From: an uncultured Planctomycetaceae bacterium
GTDB lineage: Bacteria; Planctomycetota; Planctomycetia; Planctomycetales; Planctomycetaceae
Direction: 5' to 3'
DNA: 8,022 bases
Assembly (NCBI GenBank): GCA_903921605.1
Contig: CAIXQV010001266.1
Location: forward strand, 1-8,022
The translations under genes were made by a program, and so were the position numbers. The notes under the pieces are model-generated. The model had not been told where the DNA came from. It saw nothing but the letters and a program-made list of their open reading frames with translations, and ran no database searches. This document shows positions 1 to 5,214 of this stretch, one piece after another; position 1 is the stretch's first letter; each line of letters opens with the position of its first letter.

Positions 1-570
1 AATGCGGGGACAGATAGGCTGTCGTTCAGCTCACTGGCGACGGCTGTGATGCTCAGTCTGGAGACCTCGATTGTGCAGACGGTGCATGCGAATCGGACGC
101 TAAAATTGAATGCTGGCAGTGTGTTTGAAAACATCAACGGTGGTTCAGGCAACGATACGCTGACAGGTAATCTGCTGGCAAATATCCTCGTCGGCAACGC
201 CGGGAACGATACTCTCCGCGGTGGTGGTGGTCGTGACATTCTGATTGGTGGTCTTGGTTTGGATACGCTGAACGGCGGAGAGGACGAAGACATCGTAATT
301 GCCGGCCGGACGACCAGCGATGCCCTGTTCAGTAACCTGAATCGTCTGCTTGTGGAATGGGTGTCCGTGAATTCTTACGCCACTCGAATTAGCAATCTGC
401 GAGCTGGCGTGGGGGCTCCTGCCGTTTCCTTGAAGGCGAAAGTCAACGTGCTGAACGACGCAGGAGAAGACGATTCTCTGGTCGGCGCTAACGGAACAGA
501 CTGGTACTTCCGAGCCCTCGATGACGTTATTACGGGCTTAGTCACCGACGAAGTTCTGGACATTCTGTAA
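1..570 (+). CDS. RTX / hemolysin-type calcium-binding repeat protein, C-terminal part (5' end outside window)
   Basis: The frame is open from base 1 without a stop, so this is the last 189 residues of a longer protein; the ATG at 46 is internal, because the preceding residues (NAGTDRLSFSSLATAV) already fit the usual module between RTX blocks. Residues about 47-101 hold nonapeptide-type repeats (GGSGNDTLTG, GNAGNDTLRGG, GGRDILIGG, GGLGLDTLNGG), which in this family fold into a calcium-binding parallel beta-roll. After the repeats come about 88 residues without repeats, including NLRAGVG, LNDAGEDDSLVG and NGTDWYFRALDDVITG, ending DEVLDIL. I recall this tail from large planctomycete RTX proteins. 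Such proteins are normally secreted or on the cell surface; the export signal is not visible here. A terminator-like hairpin follows 20 bp after the stop. Family assignment is firm; the substrate or role of the whole protein cannot be told. Confidence 0.88.
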   Translation, partial: NAGTDRLSFSSLATAVMLSLETSIVQTVHANRTLKLNAGSVFENINGGSGNDTLTGNLLANILVGNAGNDTLRGGGGRDILIGGLGLDTLNGGEDEDIVIAGRTTSDALFSNLNRLLVEWVSVNSYATRISNLRAGVGAPAVSLKAKVNVLNDAGEDDSLVGANGTDWYFRALDDVITGLVTDEVLDIL

Positions 571-582
571 TCAAGTTCTGGG

Positions 583-640
583 AAACAAAAAGGGGGCATT
601 GTGCTGTACTGAATAAGTACTATGTCCCCTCTGTTTCTCT
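583..640 (+). terminator. probable intrinsic terminator after the RTX gene
   Basis: A 9-bp stem (591-599 AGGGGGCAT with 622-630 ATGTCCCCT, one G-U pair) encloses a second 5-bp stem (606-610 GTACT with 616-620 AGTAC, loop GAATA). The base can extend through AAAC (583-586) with GTTT (633-636). A pyrimidine-rich stretch, CTGTTTCTCTT, follows directly. It lies 20 bp past the RTX stop codon, where a terminator is expected. The T tract is interrupted, so it may be weak, or it may be a dispersed hairpin element that also serves as terminator. Confidence 0.5.
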
Positions 641-641
641 T

Positions 642-713
642 GTAGCCGGAGTCGCCAGACTTCGGTTGTGCTTGCGTTTAATCGAATCCACGAAGTCTGG
701 CGACTCCGGCTAC
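642..713. repeat. perfect 23-bp inverted repeat, 26-nt loop
   Basis: The left arm 642-664 (starting GTAGCCGGAGTCGCC) is the exact reverse complement of the right arm 691-713 (ending GGCGACTCCGGCTAC). The loop 665-690 is unrelated sequence. There is no T tract after the right arm, so it does not look like a standard Rho-independent terminator. From memory, the arm sequence resembles a short element scattered through planctomycete intergenic regions. It starts 12 nt after the preceding terminator-like hairpin and ends 70 nt before the glycosyltransferase gene. Confidence 0.85.
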
Positions 714-783
714 GATTCGGTCAACCGGAAACATAAAGTAACATGCCTTTATCGTCGCAGGCTCAAGGGGATATACGGAAGCG

Positions 784-2850
784 ATGCAAGCGTCTTTTCA
801 TCAGGCGATCGAGTGCTTTGAGGCTGGGCGTTGGGCGGACGCGATTGACCTGTGCCGTCGACTTTTGGCTCACAACAAGCAGGATCGTAACGCACTGCAA
901 ATGCTGGGGTTGGCTTTGTGTCATTCCGGACAACTCATTGAGTCGGCCGGCACTCTGAATAGAGCCCTCACGCTGCATCCGCAGGATGCTGCGTTACTCA
1001 ACAATCTTGGTGAAGTTTACCGACAGCAGGGCGAAATCCAGAAAGCCGAAGAGACTCTTCGGCAAGCTCTCTCAGTAAAGCCGCAGTTTGCCGAAGCGAG
1101 CTTCAATCTTGGTAACACGCTGCGAGAGTGTGGCCGAACGTCTGAAGCGGTTATTTGTTTTCAGCAAGCGGTCACTTGGCGACCTCAGTATGCGAAAGCG
1201 CATCTGAACCTCGCCAATGCGTTACGAGCGGAAGGTCGACTTCCTCGAGCCATCATTCACTATCAGCAATATCTTCAACTGCAGCCTCCTCGAGTCGAAG
1301 TGCTGCTGTCGCTGGCAGGCGTTCATGCAGATCTGGGAGAACAGGACTTAGCTCGAGCGTTTACGCTTCAGGCGGCGGCACTTGAGCCAGAAAACACGGC
1401 GGTTGCCATTGCCCTTGGCAACGTGGCCACCGCAACCGGAGATGTTGTCGAGGCCCGGCTTCAGTATGGCAAGCTGGCGATGTCGCAGCCCCGTTCACTG
1501 CTCGCTCGACTACGTCTCGAATCGCTGAACCCAGTCATTCCCCGGAGCGTTGAGGAGATTGAAGAGAATAAAACTCGCCTGATGCATGTCATTGGCAAAC
1601 TGCGTGAACAGCGACTCGATATGAATGTGTCGCTGCTGAATTCATCGGGCGCGGAACCTCCGATGGCATGGGCTTATCAGGGGCTGGACAATCGGCCGCT
1701 CAAGGAAGCCTATGCGGGTGTGTTCTCCGATCTCATCAAACCCATCGAGCACAGACGAAGCACCGGAAAGCCGCGAGTCGGCGTGGTTGTAACAGACGGT
1801 CACGAAGGAGTTTACTCGGAGTGCCTGGGACGGCTGATCACTCGCCTTCCCGGCGAAGATCTTGACGTAGCCGTCGTCTGCAGTGCTGCTGGCGAGAATA
1901 TTCTCAGGCATCTTCTGGGCGATACCGGGATGAGTTATTTCACGATTCCCGACCAGGTCCACGCGGCCGCCGCAAAATTACACGAAGCGGAGTTTGATCT
2001 TCTGCATTACTGGGAAATTGGCACAGGATCGCTCAACTACTTCCTGCCATTCTTCAAACCTGCTCCAGTTCAGTCGACGTGCTGGGGCTGGCCAGTGACC
2101 AGCGGGATTCCTCAAGTGGATTACTTTGTGTCCAGTGATCTGCTGGAGATTGCAGAGGCAGACGCTCATTATTCTGAGCGACTCGTGCGTCTGCCGACGC
2201 TGCCAACATGGTACAAGAAGCCTCCCGCACCGCACACAAGGAGTAGCCGTGAATCCTGTGGACTGCCGACGAACGGGTCGGTTTATCTGTGTACACAGAA
2301 TCTGCGCAAGTATCATCCTGACTTTGATCTTGTGCTGGAGGAGATCCTTCGCAGTGATCCGAACGGTCGCGTCTATGTGATTGAAGATTCACAACGTCCG
2401 ATCAGTCGAATGCTGGAAGCACGATTTCGTCAGGGCATTCCCGATGTAGCGGATCGTGTGATGTTTCTTCATCGACAAAGCCGTGTCGAATATTTGCGAA
2501 CCGTTTCAGCTGCAGATGTTATTCTCGATACGTTGCATTATGGTGGCGGAGCGAATTCGTTATACGATGCGTTTTCCTGCGGAACTCCGGTGGTCACATG
2601 GCCCGGTGCGATGCATCGCAGTCGATTCGGACTGGCGGCTTACCTCAAGATGGGGATCCCGGATCTTGTCGTAAATTCCGCGACCGACTATGTAAGAAAA
2701 GCTGTTGAAATTGCTCGGAATCCCGAACTGCGAATGCTTAGCAGCCATCGTATTCTGGCTGCCAATCACGTACTGTTCGAGGACAATCACGCGGTCAATG
2801 CTCATCGTGAATTCTTCCTGACAGCGATTGCTGATAATCGCGCCGTCTAA
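784..2850 (+). CDS. TPR-repeat protein with C-terminal OGT-like (GT41) glycosyltransferase domain
   Basis: The 688-residue protein has two halves. Residues 35-238 are six consecutive 34-residue tetratricopeptide repeats without gaps (for example AALLNNLGEVYRQQGEIQKA), preceded by a weaker repeat at 1-34. Residues about 330-680 match the catalytic half of the O-GlcNAc transferase/SPINDLY family: VVVTDGH (His340), CWGWPVTSG (433-441) followed by DYF, NLRKYHP with Lys509 at the place of the UDP-phosphate-binding lysine of OGT, LDTLHYGGGANS (581 onward) and SRFGLAAYL near the end. GT41 enzymes move a sugar from a nucleotide donor to Ser/Thr (or Asn) of proteins bound along the TPR solenoid; donor and target are unknown here. 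No signal peptide or membrane segment is visible, so it is probably cytoplasmic. ATG 784 is the only reasonable start: a stop (TAA 739-741) lies just upstream in frame with no other start codon between. The ribosome site is weak (AAGGGG at 765-770, 13 nt away). Family is clear; acceptor specificity is not. Confidence 0.9.
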   Translation: MQASFHQAIECFEAGRWADAIDLCRRLLAHNKQDRNALQMLGLALCHSGQLIESAGTLNRALTLHPQDAALLNNLGEVYRQQGEIQKAEETLRQALSVKPQFAEASFNLGNTLRECGRTSEAVICFQQAVTWRPQYAKAHLNLANALRAEGRLPRAIIHYQQYLQLQPPRVEVLLSLAGVHADLGEQDLARAFTLQAAALEPENTAVAIALGNVATATGDVVEARLQYGKLAMSQPRSLLARLRLESLNPVIPRSVEEIEENKTRLMHVIGKLREQRLDMNVSLLNSSGAEPPMAWAYQGLDNRPLKEAYAGVFSDLIKPIEHRRSTGKPRVGVVVTDGHEGVYSECLGRLITRLPGEDLDVAVVCSAAGENILRHLLGDTGMSYFTIPDQVHAAAAKLHEAEFDLLHYWEIGTGSLNYFLPFFKPAPVQSTCWGWPVTSGIPQVDYFVSSDLLEIAEADAHYSERLVRLPTLPTWYKKPPAPHTRSSRESCGLPTNGSVYLCTQNLRKYHPDFDLVLEEILRSDPNGRVYVIEDSQRPISRMLEARFRQGIPDVADRVMFLHRQSRVEYLRTVSAADVILDTLHYGGGANSLYDAFSCGTPVVTWPGAMHRSRFGLAAYLKMGIPDLVVNSATDYVRKAVEIARNPELRMLSSHRILAANHVLFEDNHAVNAHREFFLTAIADNRAV

Positions 2851-3422
2851 GAATGAAACCACGTGACTTCGACGGTCCCCTCAGGGAGATGGAAACTCCA
2901 AATGATCGGCGTGCCTTCCTTCAGACTCCCCTGAAGCCGTTTCGAGTAACCGTAAATTCGCCCGGTTTCAAAGTTTGAAGGTGGATCATGGGGGTTATTG
3001 TTTACCGTCAAAAAACGTCCGCCCGGTTTTAGATTGCGCTATAGCCTCGCACATCGACAGGAGTTCCTGGTAATTGCTGGCGTAATTCAGCAAGTAAGCC
3101 GCAAACACCAAATCCGATGTCGCGCCCAAGTCGATGGCCCTCGCGTCGCCGACACAGTATTGAATACCAAGCGGCTTCGACGTTTCCTGGGAACGAGCCA
3201 ATTTAATCATCCCCATCGAGAGATCGACGCCGGTGATGGGTTCCGCGCCCAATCGACGGAGAAGTCGCTGTAATAACCCTCTCCACAGGCGAGGTCGAGT
3301 GTTTGCAGGCCCTGAACCTGACTGGCGAGGCTGAGCAGCGTGTATTGTTCAACATGGGTGCGCCACGGCTGGAGCTTCGACTCCTGATACTCTCTGGCGA
3401 TTTTGTCGTAGTCGGTTGTCAT
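2847..3422 (-). pseudogene. class I SAM-dependent methyltransferase, broken by two frameshifts and truncated at the C-terminus
   Basis: Three minus-strand reading frames join into one methyltransferase. Segment A starts at ATG 3422 (MTTDYDKIAREYQES) and runs through motif I, LDLACGEGYY, to about 3270. The frame then shifts at about 3268-3269, with two bases between TAC and CGA where three are needed. Segment B continues RLLRRLGAEPITGVDLSMGM, then YCVGDARAIDL and SDLVFAAYLLNYA to about 3031. A second shift at about 3030 (an A-run next to GGGCGG) leads to segment C: KPGGRFLTVNNNPHDPPS, GRIYGYSKRLQG, GTPIIWSFHLPEG, ending VTWFHS with TAG at 2849-2847. Each segment alone is an incomplete domain. 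From memory it resembles the ToxA-like methyltransferases, usually about 245-260 residues; this one ends near 192, so the last 60 or so residues (the final strands of the fold) are missing where the glycosyltransferase gene ends. The gene is very likely inactive; a sequencing error could explain one shift, but hardly both plus the truncation. Confidence 0.82.
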
Positions 3423-3428
3423 GATTGA

Positions 3429-3725
3429 ATTTCGCCGTTCGTAGTGGGCGTGGGTGCTTTGAACGCCGGGGACGGCCGAGGTGCTTTTTACGATTGCAAC
3501 AAAAGCGGCACAGTGCGGGAGGGAAAGACAAAGTACACTGGCACACACTGGGTGGAGTGCTTTGTCGTAAAAGAAAATGTATGCGTAGCTCGCAGCGGCG
3601 AGTTTGTTGTTAACATCGTATAGCCCGTGTGGACGTACCCGGCAGCTCTGCCAGGAGAAGCGGTAAAGACAGTGCTAAAGCAGGCTGAATTGCTGTGTGC
3701 GGATTGGTCGGGAAACGACAAGTGA
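3429..3725 (+). pseudogene. unrecognised coding-like frame interrupted by one in-frame stop
   Basis: One plus-strand frame is open from 3429 to TAG 3621-3623 and again from 3624 to TGA 3723-3725. The first part contains GAFYDCNKSGTVREGKTKYT, then GTHWVECFVVKENVCVARSG and EFVVNIV. The second contains PVWTYPAALPGEAVKTVLKQ and ends AELLCADWSGNDK. Amino-acid make-up and patterning look like a real small protein, and it ends 24 bp before the 3' end of the convergent HTH gene, as a real gene would. No ATG is in frame; GTG codons at 3444 and 3450 are possible starts, without a convincing ribosome site. It could be a small gene broken by a nonsense mutation, two unrelated fragments, or chance. I do not recognise a family. 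The opposite strand also holds an open frame (3488-3721), which weakens the case. Confidence 0.3.
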
Positions 3726-3749
3726 ACCTTCCAGCGATTCAGATCGGAA

Positions 3750-4160
3750 CTACATGAATCGGGTCAACTGGTCCATGGAGACCTGGTCGCGCGTAGCACG
3801 CGAATCCACGGGACTACTGATCTTAGCCAGTGCCAGAACATGGCAAGCAGCAGGCAACGCACGCGGGTGCGTAGGATCCGAAGCAATTGTCAACAACGTC
3901 TCAAGGGCCTTGTGAGCGCCGGCAGTAATCCTGATGTAGAGATCTTGACGAAGGTCTTCAGTGGAACGCCGCAGCGTGGTCTCGAATTCTGTGTGATGGG
4001 TCCGCCATCGTCGCAGTGTCCGTTCATCGACACCGGCCTTCAATGCCGCGTCGCGAAATGAATCACCTGCCACCAGAGCGTTGATGGCGAGCACCTGACT
4101 TGACGTGATTCGCGCACCAAACTCGTGCTGATCGTCCAACTGTTTTGTTCGCGCCACCAT
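3750..4160 (-). CDS. small helix-turn-helix protein, terminase-small-subunit / resolvase-HTH type
   Basis: The protein has 136 residues. A helix-turn-helix lies at about 33-55 (SFRDAALKAGVDERTLRRW), a pattern seen in resolvase-type HTH domains, in the N-terminus of phage terminase small subunits and in related phBC6A51-like proteins. The rest is mainly helical: an amphipathic charged stretch (EFETTLRRSTEDLRQDLYIR, 58-77) and a repeat-like helix pair containing AHKALETLLTIASDPTHPRA (82-101) and LPAACHVLALAKI. The start is well supported: AGGGTGG on the minus strand (4171-4165) lies 4 nt before ATG 4160. It has no terminase large subunit or other phage gene beside it, so packaging is unlikely; a stand-alone DNA-binding protein or remnant of a mobile element is the better guess. 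Its 3' end faces the interrupted frame at 3429-3725. Confidence 0.68.
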   Translation of the reverse strand: MVARTKQLDDQHEFGARITSSQVLAINALVAGDSFRDAALKAGVDERTLRRWRTHHTEFETTLRRSTEDLRQDLYIRITAGAHKALETLLTIASDPTHPRALPAACHVLALAKISSPVDSRATRDQVSMDQLTRFM

Positions 4161-4198
4161 GAGACCACCCTGTCCGCAAATGCCCGCTTTTAAGACGA

Positions 4199-4405
4199 AT
4201 GTTTCAGACCGTATGTTACTCGGTTCATGATGTCCCCAAAGAAGTTTTTGAGCATTTGGGTGGGACTTCAGTGATTGAGATGCGCAGCAATTTCATCGTT
4301 GCCTCATCGCAAAAAAATGATCCGGATCGATCGTTTCTGCGTTATTGGGTCTGCTGCTGCAAACGTTACGCAGTGGAAATCCGTGTGATGTTCACATGGT
4401 ACTGA
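4199..4405 (+). CDS. doubtful 68-residue ORF upstream of radC
   Basis: An ATG-started frame between the divergent HTH gene and radC. The first half (VPKEVFEHLGGTSVIEMRSN) has ordinary composition, the second half (LRYWVCCCKRYAVEIRVMFT) is odd, with three cysteines in a row. There is no clear ribosome site; only AAGACGA precedes the ATG. It ends 23 bp before radC, so translational coupling is conceivable. No family is recognised. It could be a true small protein, but chance is about as likely; apart from it I see nothing else definite in 4161-4428, which must hold the promoters for the divergent HTH and radC genes. Confidence 0.22.
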   Translation: MFQTVCYSVHDVPKEVFEHLGGTSVIEMRSNFIVASSQKNDPDRSFLRYWVCCCKRYAVEIRVMFTWY

Positions 4406-4428
4406 ATCAGTCCCAATGAGGAACGCGA

Positions 4429-5073
4429 ATGAGAAAATCCATGTTGAACTGCTCATCTGTGGAGCTGATTGCGATGGCTACCGGACGCCGCGGAACTGCA
4501 GCTGTGGCAGATGCTCACAAGCTTCTGGAGAAGGTTGGGCTGAAGAAGCTGTCTGATGCTGGTACCGCCGAGATACAGGCCGTCTGCAAAGGAATGAGCG
4601 ATGAGGCTGTTAAGCGACTTATGGCTGGTATGGAGATCGGCCTGAGGATTGCGGAGCTAAAAACAGACTATGAGTCTTCAACATGCATCAACAGTCCGGC
4701 AACAGCGATGCGTTTCTGCCTGCATCAGTTCGGCCGGATGGCACGTGAAAGCCGGCAGGAGGAATTCTGGGTCGTCACGCTTAACACCAAGAACGTGCCG
4801 ATCGACTGCCATCAGATCACCGTGGGGACGCTCAGGAACAGCCTGGTTCATCCGCGGGAAGTTTTCCGCCCTGCGATCCGGGATGCAGCCAACTGCATCA
4901 TCGCCGTCCACAATCATCCGTCCGGCGATCCAACCCCGAGTGACCAAGACATCAGTGTCACCGAGCGGCTGGAGCAGACGGCCAAGGTTGTGGGCATTCC
5001 GCTGATTGATCACATTGTGGTCGGAGCTGACAAAGCGATCAGCATTCAGGAATGGCGGTCGGGCAATCGATAG
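4429..5073 (+). CDS. radC: RadC-family JAMM/MPN-domain protein
   Basis: The 214-residue protein has the complete JAB/MPN metal site of the RadC family: Glu111/Glu112 in RQEEFWVVTLNTKN, His161 and His163 in HNHPSG, and Ser171 and Asp174 in DPTPSDQD (HxH-x7-S-x2-D), followed by LIDHIVVG. These residues bind zinc in related isopeptidases. RadC was first linked to DNA repair, but its actual role is unsettled; many copies sit on phages, plasmids and islands. The N-terminal region (ELIAMATGRRGTAAVADAHK and following) matches the usual RadC N-domain only from the ELIA stretch, so roughly 20 residues of the standard N-terminus are absent. The helix-hairpin-helix stretch (IQAVCKGMSDEAVKRLMAGM) is changed: the typical KGIG is KGMS. 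Start: GAGGA (4418-4422) lies 6 nt before ATG 4429. The mobile-looking surroundings fit an accessory RadC more than the housekeeping copy. Family is certain, reaction unknown. Confidence 0.9.
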   Translation: MRKSMLNCSSVELIAMATGRRGTAAVADAHKLLEKVGLKKLSDAGTAEIQAVCKGMSDEAVKRLMAGMEIGLRIAELKTDYESSTCINSPATAMRFCLHQFGRMARESRQEEFWVVTLNTKNVPIDCHQITVGTLRNSLVHPREVFRPAIRDAANCIIAVHNHPSGDPTPSDQDISVTERLEQTAKVVGIPLIDHIVVGADKAISIQEWRSGNR

Positions 5074-5095
5074 GCATTATTGGCTATTATCCCGC

Positions 5096-5130
5096 GCACC
5101 ATTAGGTGCTTGACTCGAGGAATCGAGTTT
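5096..5130 (+). terminator. two small tandem hairpins after radC, possible weak terminator
   Basis: GCACC (5096-5100) pairs with GGTGC (5105-5109) around ATTA. Directly after, ACTCGA (5113-5118) pairs with TCGAGT (5123-5128) around GGAA, a GNRA-type tetraloop, followed by TTT only. They lie 22-55 bp after the radC stop and before the next promoter-like site. The stems are short and the T tract poor, so termination here is only a suggestion. Confidence 0.3.
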
Positions 5131-5135
5131 CGGGT

Positions 5136-5164
5136 TTGACTTGCCACCTTTGTAAGGCGATACT
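5136..5164 (+). promoter_or_regulatory. sigma70-type promoter for the GYF-like gene
   Basis: TTGACT (5136-5141; five of six match TTGACA) and GATACT (5159-5164; four of six match TATAAT) are separated by exactly 17 bp. The start of the downstream gene at 5215 leaves a leader of about 45 nt. It is positioned correctly between the radC hairpins and the GYF-like gene. This is a consensus match only. Confidence 0.42.
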
Positions 5165-5200
5165 CAAAAGCTTCTTACTGAAACTAGTTTGTGAGCTTAC

Positions 5201-5210
5201 AAGGGGGGGG
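5201..5210 (+). promoter_or_regulatory. ribosome binding site with an 8-G run, decides start at 5215
   Basis: AAGGGGGGGG lies 4 nt before ATG 5215. It makes 5215 the likely start rather than the in-frame GTG at 5191, which would place this purine run inside the coding region (as QGGG) and has no Shine-Dalgarno of its own. Runs of eight G are prone to slippage, which would change spacing to the ATG. Confidence 0.6.
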
Positions 5211-5214
5211 ATTT

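Noticed and set aside
375..599. Minus-strand ORF opposite the RTX gene
   Set aside because: It lies antisense to a clearly coding frame with family repeats, and its product resembles nothing.
763..978. Overlapping ORFs on both strands at the start of the TPR gene
   Set aside because: Shadows of the TPR frame; no ribosome sites and Arg/Ser-rich nonsense composition.
1978..2392. Two minus-strand ORFs of 112 codons inside the glycosyltransferase domain
   Set aside because: The plus frame carries the conserved GT41 motifs throughout this stretch; the opposite frames do not resemble proteins.
2998..3273. Plus-strand 91-codon ORF across the methyltransferase remnant
   Set aside because: It is the antisense of segment B, which has recognisable SAM-binding motifs.
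3423..3548. N-terminal extension of the methyltransferase to ATG 3546/3548
   Set aside because: The family begins at MTTDYDKIA (ATG 3422); the extension is Cys/Ser/His-rich and unlike the family.
5191..5214. GTG 5191 as start of the GYF-like protein
   Set aside because: The G-rich Shine-Dalgarno at 5201-5210 would fall inside the coding sequence, while it is properly placed for ATG 5215.
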